Source: Epiperipatus broadwayi | Taxonomy: Eukaryota; Onychophora; Udeonychophora; Euonychophora; Peripatidae | NCBI GenBank assembly: GCA_028023455.1 | Contig: JAQFVV010000207.1 | Location: forward strand, 1 to 64,000 | DNA length: 64,000 bases | Direction of reading: 5' to 3' | Shown here: in pieces, positions 20,780-32,945 of the stretch | How the letters are laid out: each line of letters starts with the position of its first letter | Position numbering within the stretch: the stretch's first letter is position 1 | The notes under the pieces: model-generated | Database searches by the model: none | The model's input: the letters and a program-made list of their open reading frames with translations, nothing else | What the model was told of the DNA's origin: nothing | Program-made: the position numbers and the translations under genes

Positions 20780-23024
20780 ATGGCATCCACATCAGAATCC
20801 AAGATAAAGTTTGGCGCGGATCAGACTTCACGAATATATAGCAACATTAGAGCACAGACAACATATGCGAACATAGCTGAATTTAATTTGCAAAACGCAA
20901 AACAAATCCCAAGATTTAGAAGGGCCAATCAGGATGACCTGAATGAAGTAAATGATATAAATATGAATCAATATGATGCCGATGTGCCTTTACAAAATGT
21001 TTGATTAAAAGAAGAAGTGCAAGAGATAAATAGCAGATTTAATGAAACCATACCGAAAAAATTATTCATGTCATTTAAGAGATTTTTTTCAAATAAATCA
21101 ATCGTCTTAGCAGCAACAGATAGAAATCTTTCTCTCTACAAGTTTCCAAAGGAAATACTATATAAAGAGTTATCTAACAACAAAATGTGGAGCTCAGTTT
21201 CAACCATAGGAGAGCATACCAACTCAAGATATCTGGCGGTAGAATTCATTAATGAAATGCAATGTACAGATTTTCAAGAAAAAATTAATACTTTAGAAAA
21301 TTATGTTTTTGTGATTGTAGATAGAGAGATGCAAAACTATCACACTGGCATTATTAAAAATACCTATTTTGAGTATAATATACACGATTTCACAAAATTA
21401 ATGAAACCCTTTGGGCAACCGATATACACGAGCCAATATATCGCTCAGACACGCCTACACTAGTTTATTCAAACAGCTTCTATTTCAAGATCAAAATGAA
21501 TGAAGGCATAAGACCTGAAGACGTCCCAAGCATAATAATGGATCAGGAAGCAATACTGACTATACAAATTAAAGGGCTTAGGCCACAATGTTTTGTGTGT
21601 GGAAGTAGAGATCACCTGGCAATAGACTGTGGAAGAAAGCACAACAGCAATGACCAGTCAACAGCTAAAACAGAGCAAATATTAATTAAAAAATACACAA
21701 CAGAGCAACTGGAAGATCAAGCAAACCCAGACAAGAAGATAGAAAATCCCAAACACCCAGAGACTGGCCGAGAAATAGATGACATGCAAAAAAATAAAAA
21801 AAAATGGGCAGAAATGAACGGTAAAAAATATACAAAGGAAAGAACAGAAAATCAGACAAGGCCAGATAAGAAGAGAAAATATGCCAAACATGAAGAGTGT
21901 GACCAAGAGATGGGTGACATGCAAAAAAATTATAAACAAATAGATGACATACAAAGAAATATGAAGCAAAGTTTGCTGAAAGTTGCTGATCAGTCAGTAC
22001 TATCACAGCTGTTTGAGGCAGACAAACTAACCACTGAAAAAGAAGGCAAAAGAATTGAAGTCACTCCAAAACAGATAAAGCTTCATCAAAAAAAACAATC
22101 AAAAAAAGGAAATCAAGATAACAATCAAAGACCAGAATCTGAGACTGAAATAGAAGATACACCTCATGAACACCAAAGATCAAAAATAGATAAAAACAGT
22201 ATGCAAAAAAATAATAAAAAATGTGGAGCAATAAACCAACCAGATGAAGAAGATATAATCGAAGCCACAGAAAATAAAACAAGCACAGACAAGAAACTAA
22301 AACACACCAAATGCAACCCAGAACTAGATGATGTAAAAGGGAAAAATAAGGAACTGGATGGCATACAACATAATAAACAAAGTAAGCAAAAAACAGATAA
22401 AGAAGATACAATGGAAGTGATGAAAAACAAGAACATAAAACGCATCAAACACATTGAGGCCGACATGAACTAGTTGGTTTAAAAGTGGAAAATAAGCCAC
22501 TGGACAACATACAAGATAATAATAATCAAAGTAAGCTTAAAATGGCACTCCAGGAAAGGCCATCTCAGCTCTATGAGCAAGAGAGATTAAACAATGAAAA
22601 AGAGGATAAGAGAATCACAGCAAAGGTAAGCCATATGAAATGTGACCAACAAAATTAGTCAAAGAGTGCGAATAAGAACTTCATGCAAATTATGGCACTC
22701 GAGACTGAAACTGAAGATGTAACTCATGTAGATAGAAGATGCAAAATTTTAACCAAAGTCATACCATGGCCAACAATTATTAAGAAAACATCTGCTGAAA
22801 TGATGGAGGCTATTACTCTAGATCTGCCTACCGAAATAGAAATCCACACTGAAGATAGGCGCAAACCAAGGCATCCACCAAAACAAGATAGAAGATATAA
22901 AAAGGTGAGAATTGAACAAGAGAATCCTCACAGTGAGCAGGAACTATATAATTGGGCTGTAGCAGTGGATGAAGAGAGTGGCCTGGTGTTTCAAGATGCA
23001 GTGGAAATCGGGGAAGAAAAGTAG
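20780..23024 (+). pseudogene. LINE ORF1 (gag-like, CCHC zinc knuckle)
   Basis: Starts ATG at 20780 (MASTSESKIKFGADQT). A TGA at 21002-21004 interrupts the frame, which resumes to 21463; the next frame (21496-22473) carries CFVCGSRDHLAIDC, a C-x2-C-x4-H-x4-C knuckle, at about residue 37. After it come imperfect repeats of about 40-50 residues rich in Lys, Asp, Asn and Gln (motifs DDMQKN, DKK.K..KHEE). A last frame (22683-23024) ends just before ORF2. ORF1 proteins of this kind bind the LINE RNA. One stop and at least two frameshifts make it non-functional. The repeated lysine-rich tail is unusual in length. Confidence 0.75.
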
Positions 23025-23075
23025 GAAGACATGAATTCCTAAACTCAAAGGGAAAAAAAATTATTAATAAAACTT

Positions 23076-23560
23076 AAAATTGCTGTTTTAAATGTCAGAG
23101 GACTTACTGCAATCAATAAAAATTTCAAAGTCACAAATTGGATAAATCAAATCCGAGCCCATATAACAGGATTATTAGAAACAAAGATATATGCAGGCTC
23201 AGCAATAAATCCAGCTACCTGCCTGAGGGGCCAGGGCTTTTCTGCATGTTCCAGAGATTCATCCTCCCCTCCTACAGGAACTGGAATAGTAATTGCTCAA
23301 GATTGCCCTTTTGAAAATTTCAAAATACTTTACATTGATTCAAACCTTCTAATAAGAACACTGACTCAAAAATAATTACAATGAATATAGTGCTTGTATA
23401 TATGCCAGTAGAAAAGCAAAAGATAGAATCTATAATTTATAATATAAATTCAATTCTTGCTATGAATGCAAGCCCCACTGTTCTGGTTGGGAACTGCAAC
23501 TCATCTTATGAAGAACTTATACAGAAATTACTCCTATTGGACAATAATGTGATTAATTAA
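23076..23560 (+). pseudogene. LINE ORF2 fragment, APE-type endonuclease N-terminus
   Basis: KIAVLNVRGLTAINKNF, W...IRAHITGLLETK is the opening of an apurinic-like endonuclease (N of LNVRG and the E of LLETK are catalytic positions). A frame change near 23373 continues the domain (MNIVLVYMPVEKQ) to PTVLVGNCN, where GDFN is expected; the Asp is replaced by Asn. TAA at 23558-23560. No RT follows. It would have nicked target DNA for reverse transcription. Confidence 0.75.
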
Positions 23561-23741
23561 CATTCCTAAAGTAGATACACTCGTGTAAAATTACCCATAT
23601 AGATATGTACTTTTTTAAAAATGAATATGGTAGCACTTGAAATTGAACTGACAATAATAAGATTCAATATGTATCTTGCTATGGCATTGTAATACTATGT
23701 AACTAAAAGGATCAATAAAGTTTACTATTATTGAAACTTAA

Positions 23742-23776
23742 TAATAATAATAATAGCAGTAGTAATAGTAGTAATC

Positions 23777-23818
<42 letters not shown>

Positions 23819-23860
23819 GCAGTAGTAATAGTAGTAGTCATAATAATAACAACAGCAATA
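23742..23860. repeat. compound (AAT)n/(AGT)n microsatellite, LINE tail
   Basis: Starts directly after the LINE 3' UTR and repeats the pattern seen at 20439-20576. Confidence 0.92.
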
Positions 23861-24360
23861 ATAATAAGAAGAAGAACAACAAGAAGAAAAAGCCACACTA
23901 TATGTGCAGTTAATATGTAATTTTTTATTTATTTCTTATTAGAAGTTAATAGTTTTGACTTTTTAAAGGACTTCTCCAGAGTTGTAAATATATTACAGTT
24001 TTGGGGAAAAAATGTTAAACTGGCAAAACTTTTAATTTCAATAAGAAAATAAACAAACAAATGCTATTATATTAAATGCATTTGTAATGTGATTTATTCT
24101 TATTGCTGTTATTTAATGCAAATAGACAAAATTAAAAAAAAAGGTAGCAAAAGAAAATTGATTGGGTTTATAACAAAAAAGTTACTATTCCATTTACTGC
24201 TATATATTAGCATGTAAATTCTTGAATTATTATATAATTTTTAAACTAATATTTATTGAATTGTATCCAATTTGTATCAATCATTTTTTGATAGATTACA
24301 GTACTCATTATATATAAATGGACAAGAACTTCAGATTCCATATAAACAAAAGATAAAAAT

Positions 24361-24640
24361 GAAATGAGGATTGGATTGTAAATATAGTTTATTTGAAAAT
24401 GGAAAAAAGAGTATTATTATTTATTTTTGGAATGTAAAATATTGAAGGAAGAATGAAAGATATAAAAACATTATGATTTTATGTTTAGGTTTTTGAGAAA
24501 ATATGGGAAATATGAAGACAGGATAATAAAAGATGAACTTATGAGTATAAAAAGTTTAAAGACAATGAATATATAACTTGGCTAAAAAGATTACTGGGGA
24601 TAAAACTTCTGCCATCATTTGAAAAGAAACCATTTAACTC
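24361..24640 (+). pseudogene. possible decayed LINE C-terminus
   Basis: Broken plus-strand frames give LDCKYSLFENGKK, YFW.VK, ILKEERMKDIKTL, which loosely recalls the C-terminal cysteine/histidine region of LINE ORF2 proteins. Frameshifted and weak; may be chance. Confidence 0.22.
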
Positions 24641-24884
24641 ATAATAAATTATAATTTAAATGTCATTATTTTAAGCATGGATGCATCCATGTTTTTTATA
24701 GCTGTTTTTATGTTTAAACAAATTGTTTGTGATTTTATAAGAATTACATATCAGATAATAATATTTATATATGTGAAAATTGTACATAAACATTGGAAAT
24801 GTAATAGGAATACTACACGCTACTTTATAAATAATTTTCCAGTTGTGATTTAATGACTTAAAGTACCAAAAATCAAATATATAA

Positions 24885-25090
24885 TCTCTTAAACTTAATT
24901 TTGAGAGTCTGCAAAACTCCTGGAAGGAGACCTATGTGGGATGAATGGATGAAATAATGGAAGTTTGTTGGAATGATATGGAAATGAAAGGCTAAAGATA
25001 GTAAAAAATATTGAATTAAACTTGGAGAGATTTTCATCCTGAAATGGATCTGAATCATTAATGATTGAAGATGTTGTTGATATATATATA
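24885..25090 (+). pseudogene. RTE LINE 3' fragment
   Basis: Plus-strand reading gives GRRPMWDEWMK, WIKLGEIFILKWI, matching KRPHVRWMDEIRK and WIKLGETFILQWI at the 3' end of the RTE copy at 43.7 kb, at DNA level too (TTAAACTTGGAGAGA). It is followed by a TA-rich tail. A strongly 5'-truncated insertion. Confidence 0.7.
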
Positions 25091-25119
25091 TGTACTTGTG
25101 TATGTGTGTATCCATATAC

Positions 25120-26500
25120 TTAAGTTAACTACATAAAAAATTAGTTATTAAATAATAGAAAAGTAGTTCTATCAAATTTCTTTTATATTTTGATAAATTC
25201 TCTGACAAACTCAAGGAAATTACTTTTCTTCAACATTTTCCCCGTCTTTCTTGATCTGAGCTGATTTATGATTCCAAGCAAAGTGACAGGATGGGAGATT
25301 GAAAGGACCTGGGCTAATTCAAGGCTTTAATTGCTTAAAAATTGGTATTTATTATTTTTTTTTCAAAGTTAAAATAAATGATCTGATTAGAAATAAAGTA
25401 AAATTACTGTTTCACATTTAAATTTAATCGAATGGAAAATTTGATTTCTAGCGGGGAAAATAAAATACAAAAAAGTTTCAAATTATTTTATGCCATAAAT
25501 TCAAGAAATGACTACATTTTTCACTTTTTTTTTTTTTAAATTGCGTATCTTTTCTCTTTCTATCAGTAAATTTAATAGCTGTGGTTTTGGAAATTATTTT
25601 CTGAACGTCATGTGACCTGAATATTCAAAGCTTTACCTAATGAACAATTCTTTTTTCACGCTAAAATCTTATTTTTATTTCTCTTTATCGTCGAATAACG
25701 TTTTTGGTTTAAATATGAAAATTGATTTTTACAAAAATGCACAGATTGTAAACATTAAAAAAAAAAATCATAACTTAATACAAATTAAATTCTGAGCTTA
25801 GATAAAAAGTTTAGTCAAAAATAGTTGCAAGACTTTACAAATATTATAAGATTGTTAATAAACTGATTCTAATATTTGTAAATGTTAATAATGCATGTTA
25901 AGATTGTTTATTTCAAGGAAAATTATTGTCTGGTTGCTTAAATAAAATTTAGATTTTTAATTATTCAACATCGATAATCATTTTCAATTATTAACTGTCT
26001 CTCCAAGTTTAAACCAGTTTCTCTAATGATAGTCTCTCATCTCGATATCATAATACCAACTTTCTTTACTTCATCCATCCATCTTATATTTTTTCATGGT
26101 CTTGTACAATCCCTTGAGATTTTATTTAAAACTTCAACTGTCTATCTATATTTTCTGTTAATTGTCTATGTCTCAGGCTCTTAATTAAAAAACTAATAAA
26201 ATCATCTATTCAATGATAGTTAATATTTAAGTACTTTCAATAAATCAATACTTCGATAATATTTCTCTTTTTTCTTTCTACAATCGCACATAAATTATCT
26301 TTTTGTTTTTTTTTATAAATCTTGTTTATGCTATGAACCATGTCCTATTTTTATATCCATCTATTTTGTATATTATTTTTCCTCTCTATCTGTATTAATT
26401 TGTATGGATGTTTTCAATGTATTATGAATTATAAAGATTGATCTGGATTTATTTATAGGAATAAAATCTTGAAAATGGCCATACTAGTTGATCGAGGTGA
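25120..26500. other. AT-rich intervening DNA
   Basis: No gene or repeat recognised; long A and T runs. Confidence 0.35.
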
Positions 26501-26960
26501 AGAGATAATAATTCAATATATGTATGGATATGTAATAAAAAAAAACCCTGATTGGTCACAAAATATAACACAGAATATCTACCCAATCAATGACAAAATT
26601 CAAACAAAAAAAACAACAACTACATTTCCTCCTAATCAAGCTTGAATTCTATTTAAATTGAAATAAAAATAAATAAATAAAAAATCCAAAATTAAAATAT
26701 ACATATGTGCATACATACAAAAATTAGACTATGCAAAAAATAGCTGTGCTCACATTAATATTCATTAAAAACTAAAATACTTATACATTTCAATCAAAAA
26801 TTATAGTTAGTGCAAAGTACAATAATTCATAATAATTAATTATTTATCTATATACCAATTAAACACAGATATTAAACATCCATATAACCAATCTTTACAT
26901 AAAAAAATCTCATATAAAAAAAAAAAAATTCTACATAAAAAATTCACATATAAAAATCAT

Positions 26961-27530
26961 TTAGGAGACCAGGTAACCCAGAGATGTAATAGTTCCAGTG
27001 TTTAAATTCAATCCATATGGTTCTAAGGTCTTGAATTTAAAAATAAAAAAACTCTCCTTTTGTTTTCTCTCCCTTGTAGAAGAAAAACCTTCCTGAAGAA
27101 TTACTACTCTTAAATCATCAATTGAATGATTCAGTAAGTTAAAATGTTTTGAAACCAGTCTATCTTTATTCTTATGCAAAATGTCAAATCTATGATTAGT
27201 CATTCTGACATGTAAATTATTTGCTGACTCACTTATATACTGGCTTAAACATCTAACACTCTATCAAATATATAAAATTAACACTTTTACATGTAACATA
27301 ATTAGGAATATACCATTTAAAATTATGATTCTTAGTATTAAAGACCACTTTTGTCACAACAATATGTTTACATGTAAAACATCTTTTATCCTCACATGGA
27401 GAACATCTTTTTCCTGTACAGAACTACTAATAAAATTTGTTTTGACAAGTATATCCCTAAGGGATCTATTTTTGATATACAACCTTAGGTGGATCAGAAA
27501 AAATAGATTCTAAATAATCTGTGGAGTGTA
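26961..27530 (-). pseudogene. Penelope-like GIY-YIG endonuclease, left arm plus spacer
   Basis: Minus strand. In the spacer, broken frames give PPKVVY, then CSPCEDKRCFTCKHI (two CxxC pairs, as seen upstream of the PLE endonuclease). Then come VTCKSVNFIYL, the region of Y.G (disrupted near 27240), and the open frame 27203-26961 (MTNHRFDILHKNKDR, SKHFNLLNHSIDD, STRERKQKESFFIFKF, LNTGTITSLGYLVS). Two frameshifts in the spacer and one near 27240 inactivate it. The Arg, His and Asn-containing part (R.TNHR...SKHFN) is the conserved centre of the endonuclease fold. Confidence 0.75.
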
Positions 27531-27557
27531 ATATGTTAAAATGTTTCACATATTGTT

Positions 27558-27956
27558 GTGACAAAAGTGGTCTTTAGTAATAAGAATCATAATTTTAAAT
27601 GGTATATTCCTAATTATGTTACATGTAAAAGTGTTAATTTGATATATTTGATAGAGTGTAGTAGATTTTTAAGCCAGTATATAGGGGAGTCAGCAAATAG
27701 TTTACATGTCAGAATGACTAATCATAGATTTGACATTTTGCATAAGAATAAAGATAGACCGGTTTCAAAACATTTTAACTTACCGAATCATTTAATTGAT
27801 GATTTAAGAGTAGTAATTCTTCAGGAAGGTTTTTCTTCTACAAGGGAGAGGAAACAAAAGGAGAGTTTTTTCATTTTTAAATTCAAGACCTTAGAACCAC
27901 ATGGATTGAATTTAAACACTGGAACTATTACATCTCTGGGTTACCTGGTCTCCTAA
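27558..27956 (+). CDS. Penelope-like GIY-YIG domain, right arm
   Basis: Open 132-codon frame: NLIYLIECSRFLSQYIGES (GIY-YIG motif with intact YIGES), then LHVRMTNHRFDI, SKHFNLPNHLIDD, ERKQKESFFIFKF and the C-terminal LGYLVS. The nuclease core looks intact, but the frame lacks the RT and most of the cysteine region because the palindrome arm starts here, so it is not a complete protein. It differs from the left arm by few substitutions, and its frame is less damaged than the left copy. Confidence 0.7.
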   Translation: MTKVVFSNKNHNFKWYIPNYVTCKSVNLIYLIECSRFLSQYIGESANSLHVRMTNHRFDILHKNKDRPVSKHFNLPNHLIDDLRVVILQEGFSSTRERKQKESFFIFKFKTLEPHGLNLNTGTITSLGYLVS

Positions 27957-28454
27957 ATGATTTTTATATGTGAGTTTTTTATGTGGAATTTTTTTTTTTT
28001 ATATTATATTTTTTTATGTAAAGATTGGTTATATGGATGTTTAATATCTGTGTTTTATTGGTATATAGATAAATAATTAATTATTATGAATTATTGTACT
28101 TTGCACTAACTATAATTTTTGATTGAAATGTATAAGTATTTTAGTTTTTAATGAATATTAATGTGAGCACAGCCATTTTTTGTATGTCAGCATAGTCTAA
28201 TTTTTGTATGTATGCACATATGTATATTTTAATTTTGGATTTTTTTTAAATTTATTTATTTTTATTTCAATTTAAATAGAATTTAAGCTTGATTAGGAGG
28301 AAATGTAGTTTTTTTTTTTTGTTTGAATTTTGTCATTGATTGGGTAGATATTCTGTGTTAGATTTTGTGACCAATCAGGGGGCTTTTTGTTAAATTTTTA
28401 ATCTTTTATCAAATCTGTAATTTTTTATTATCGCCATTTTACTGGGTATTTTTT

Positions 28455-28530
28455 TACTTTCTGATAAAAACCAATCCTCTGGTTGAAATATAATATTATT
28501 TATTGGATTTATAAGTCTTTTTTTTTTGTT
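28455..28530 (+). ncRNA. hammerhead-like motif at PLE outer end
   Basis: CTGATAA, helix II AACCA/TGGTT with loop ATCCTC, then GAAATATAAT. The core differs from CTGATGA by one base (G8 to A). The motif is shared with 18641-18672. A convincing helix I is not visible. Confidence 0.42.
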
Positions 28531-29968
28531 TTTATATGTATTTCCTTCGGTTAGTTTGTTATATATTAATATATATATATATATATGATATTATTTATGC
28601 GTATTGGTTATACAAAATGGAAGGAATAGCTGAATAGAAATTGAAAGTTCAGTATATATATATTATATTTGTATTCAAATATTATAAAAAGCTTATGTTG
28701 AGAATTTATATAGTAATTACTTTTCCCACCAAATCCAATAAATCAGACCCTTGTATCTATTGATATGTTTATAATTACTTGGAGCTGTATTACACCACCA
28801 CTATGAGATCAGGTAGTACGTAATAGGTCATTATATAAGAGACTAATCTCTGTATATGGTTGATGTTTAATTCTCAGGTTAAATAGCCATATATACAACT
28901 TTTAGGAGTTATGTCTTTAACACTTAAAAATGGCTTGACACGTTTATAAGACATATACTTTTAATATAAATATTGATAGCAATATTGCAATATCAAAAAT
29001 ACAATAGATATATTCATATCATTCACAAGAGTATTATTCCATATATTAATAATCTGAAGGCTTATAAAATAATATTTGATATTTATGACCTGTAATGTTT
29101 TTTGTTTTTTCTGGAACCCATCTATTTAATTGCAGATCTGTAAAAGTTGAACTTTTTTAAAAAAAAATCCTACAGCTTTCCTTATTCATAATTATCTTTG
29201 GTTTTATTTATATCGATCAAGTATCTGGATTGAACAATTAAAAAAAGAGTTTTACCAACAGTAATTAATCCAGGTTATTTTTTAAGAAACAACTTTTATA
29301 TTAGTTTTTATTTATTTATTTTCCAAATTATATTTTTTTGTTTATTAAATGTTTTTATAAGCCATTCTAATTTCTTTTTAAATGATTAATAAATTTAAAA
29401 TATAATCCTTCAGCCTGTATGTCCATATTTACTAATCTAAATCCATACATTGCGATTCTTATACATTAAACATTAAAAAAAATTGATGCGTTATGTACAT
29501 TGAAACCATGTAAAAAAAAATATTTTTTTGATATTTTGATAGAAATATGCTTTTGATATCCTTGTTTTATGAATAATATATCATATTAAGTCTTTCTAAT
29601 TATGTAAATAAAATATGTTTGTATTATGTTTGTTATTACGATGTAATGCTTATAGAGTAATATAAATTTCTATAAACAAAACTTGAAAATTTATGATTAA
29701 TTTTATGCTTTCATTTGTTTGTTGAATATATTAAGAAATAAATTGTGAAAAATACAAAAATATTTAAAAAAACAACAACATATTAATGAGTTATAACTGA
29801 AGAATAAGTCAAACATTTATTTTTTTCTCTTGTATATGGCTGTAGTGTAGAGTATTACTTCATAGTTAACAGCAAAAAATGAGATTATTCTATACTTGAA
29901 CTGCTTACTGAAAGATTGACCATCTAATAACTGTATATAAGTAGTTTAAACTCTAAAGACAAATTAAG
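28531..29968. other. AT-rich intervening DNA
   Basis: TA-rich microsatellite near 28570 and no recognisable gene. Confidence 0.35.
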
Positions 29969-30261
29969 CAATATATATTAAGGCTATAACCTTAAGAATA
30001 TGCACCTAAATACGACAATAGGGACCTCTACAAATCTTTAACATAAGATTAATGACTTTAAAAAACAAGAGCGGCCACTCTTATCTTCAACCTACTTTCT
30101 AATTATATAGGCAAGTCTAACCATTTTGATTTGTGAGCACAAAGCTATTAACTACTTCACTGATTAAGTCCACAATTTCCATTACAAGCTAAGATTCATG
30201 AAATCTTGATTTACGGTGAGTCAGTGTAAAGCTCTTATGATTATAGCCTTAATATATATTG
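29969..30261. repeat. possible small element with 21-bp perfect inverted ends
   Basis: CAATATATATTAAGGCTATA(A) at 29969-29989 is exactly reverse-complemented at 30241-30261. The interior is non-coding. AT-rich composition raises the chance of coincidence, but the GGC/GCC core of the arms is not low-complexity. Confidence 0.35.
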
Positions 30262-30724
30262 ATTTGGTAATGAATATGCACTTAATAAATTATTAGTTAC
30301 AACTTTAAATGGCAAATTAAGCATTTTATAAATATGTTCGGAGATTCTGATTTGTTGTTCTTACATTATAATAACCAAACTGTAGGTCACATGATGATTG
30401 GGCCCTCTAATGACAGACTGAGTACTAAGCAGTTTGGTTTTTTACTTAGCCACACAACTGAGAAGCAGCTATGAATGTACCACAGTATTAAATTGCCATG
30501 ATTAGTATCTACCAAAGATGGAGTTAATCCATTCTAGAAAATATTAACAATCTCTAGTTGATTGCTATTATAAATAAAAAAAAACTAATAGTATTCACTT
30601 GAATGGAAAATCACCATCAAATTATGGAAAATTTTCTAGAAATTTGTTTTAGCGCCAACAGTATAAGTAAAATATAAAAATAAACAAAGTTTAGCTGTAA
30701 AAAAGTCTTTTCCTCATGCGAAAT

Positions 30725-32945
30725 CACTTCTCAGAAATTAAGAAGTTGAATATTTTTATATGAATGTCCAAAAGGCTTTTGATCAGGCCAAACAATATTT
30801 TTAAATTATCATGACATACTTTAATGTTAGAATTGGTTCACAATTGAAAGATAAAAGAATTGTGAGTAAATTTGGTTATGAGATAAATATGAGAAAGGAC
30901 ACAGATGTGTGGAATCACAAAAAACAATGTTATATTATGAATTCTTTGTTAGATAAAAATGCTAAACAGAAATGGACATGAGAGCATCGAATTGAAGATA
31001 CAGCAAAATCGAATTATATTTTGACTATCAGAAAATATATATTTTAAGATTGTAATATTTTAATAAATTCATTATAAAAAGTGATCATATTTTAATTAGT
31101 GAAATGTAAGATGTGTGTTAATGAAAGAATAAAGATAGAAAAAAATATTATGAAAAACAGTATTCACTGTTAATATTCCTAACCTTCGGAAACATTCCAA
31201 TGAATTTAAATTAAAATGCACAAATTGTTTAAAATATTAACAAATTTTGAATTACAGTTCAAAAAACTGCAACAGAGATAGCTGGTACAAAATACAAGAA
31301 CAGACCAGTAAAATTTTTAGGAAGGCAAGATAAATTATGAAGGAATTGTATATATAGAATTTTGAAAAATGATATGACCAAAGAGTTGATAATAGTATAA
31401 AAAAATATAATTGTGAATTAGCAAGGTAAGATAATTTTAGAAGAGAAGAGAAGTAAAACAACATCTTGCTATTGGAAGGAAAGGTATTTCTGCAATTAGA
31501 AGAAAAGATTGAATCATTACTAGGAGAGATGGCGTCATGAAATATGTGGATACAAATTTTTAAAAAAAAAAAGAAAAAAATTTCCTTACAAGTGCTAAAA
31601 TCTTCTAAATTGCAATTAAATCTATGAAGAAGGAAAAAAGCTCCAAATAATGATGTAATTATAATCGATATCTTGAAAGAAACAAATGAAATAAAAAAAA
31701 ATATTGTCAAAGTAATATGCCAAATGTGTAAGTGATAAAGATGTACCAAAAGAATGTAGAATTAATGTTAATATTTAAAAAAAGTGATAAAGAAGTTAAA
31801 GATTACAGACCTGTCAGTCTTCTAATAGTTCTATTCAAAATTTTAACTCATCTAAAAGTGAACTTTGGATTTTAACCAACCCAAAATTAACAAGTTGAAT
31901 TGAAAAGTAGTTTGAAAAATTATAGAAAGAACCAATGAAAATGAGTTGTCATTATGCTTTGGATTTGTAGATTATGAAAAGGCATTTGATTCTATAAACA
32001 TTTGTTCAGTGATTAAATCATTGGATCACCAAGGTATAGATCCAGAATATTGTCATATTTTAAGGAATATTTATAACAATGTAACAGCAATGTTTAGATT
32101 AGTAATGAGTATTAAAAAGGTGAATCCATATCTTCAAAACTGTTACAGCAGTTTTGCAAGAAGTGTTTTGTCATTTAAAATGGCAAGATTAGAAGTAAAA
32201 AAAAATGGAGATCATTTAAGTCATTTAGATTTTGCAGACGATGTAATTATTTTAGCAAGTTGAGTTTCAGAGCTTCAGAAAATGTTGCAATATTTAATGT
32301 AAAAAGTAAAAATAAATAAATTCTAAAATAACCAAAGTAATGTTCAGTGTATTTTATCAAAAGCAGAAAATAAAGACCGATAATGAGGAATTAGAAGAAG
32401 TTAATAACTACAAATACTGTATTCAGATTATTAATATAAATAATAACATAATGAATGAAATTAATGATAACATTAAACTCGGATGGGTGCTTTTGATAGA
32501 AATAAATTAATATTAAAAGGAAATATGCCTAAGTGTTTGAAAAGAAAGATTTTTAATGTGTTTTATCAGTTCTTATTTAGGGATTTGATAGTTGGATACT
32601 TAATAGAAAAGCAAAGTGTGGAGAAGTGTATGTTAGGAGTAAAAAAAAGCTTGAAAATGAAATAAGTGGGAGAAACAACAAACTGGTCTTACTCATATTA
32701 TTGAAAAAATTGGAAGTGGAATGGGCATATTGCTACAAGAGATGATAGTTGATGGACAGCTGCAATCTTAAATGGGATTCCAAAACATTGTGCTAGAAAG
32801 AGGTCATATGTGAAATGGTTGGATGAAATAAGAAAATGTGCTGAGATAGTTTGGAGAATAGAGGTTCAAATTTAGATAAACTAGATTAAACTTAGAGAAA
32901 CTATCATCTTGCACTGGACTAACAATGGTTGAAATGATGATTATT
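30725..32945 (+). pseudogene. RTE-clade LINE, decayed 5'-truncated copy
   Basis: DNA aligns throughout with 41290-43790 of the better RTE copy. Recognisable pieces: YFYMNVQKAFDQ (endonuclease), [54 protein letters not shown] (RT active site FADD is intact here, at about 32215-32262), and the C-terminal wetlab-independent landmark TGCACTGGACTAACAATGG. It starts inside the endonuclease and is broken by many stops and frameshifts, so it is older than the 41-kb copy. Confidence 0.85.

Larger units (their letters stand above)
20690..23741 (+). mobile_element. non-LTR retrotransposon, internally deleted, (AAT)n tail
   Basis: Contains ORF1 with a CCHC knuckle, the start of an APE endonuclease ORF2, then directly a 3' UTR ending in AATAAAG and an AAT-repeat tail. 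The RT region is missing, so about 3 kb or more has been lost internally. A trinucleotide A/T-rich tail is characteristic of I-group LINEs (for example the (TAA)n tail of the Drosophila I factor); the clade call is inference. Confidence 0.75.
26531..28530. mobile_element. Penelope-like element in a large palindrome
   Basis: Left arm 26531-27366 and right arm 27550-28385 are near-identical inverted copies of about 830 bp, separated by ~185 bp. Both arms hold the GIY-YIG domain, one on each strand. The spacer continues the minus-strand ORF upstream (cysteine motif), so the left/minus copy is the longer one and the right arm is an inverted copy of its 3' part. Both arms carry the same 3' UTR words (ATTGGTCACAAAAT on the left). 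A hammerhead-like motif lies just outside the right arm. Confidence 0.82.
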
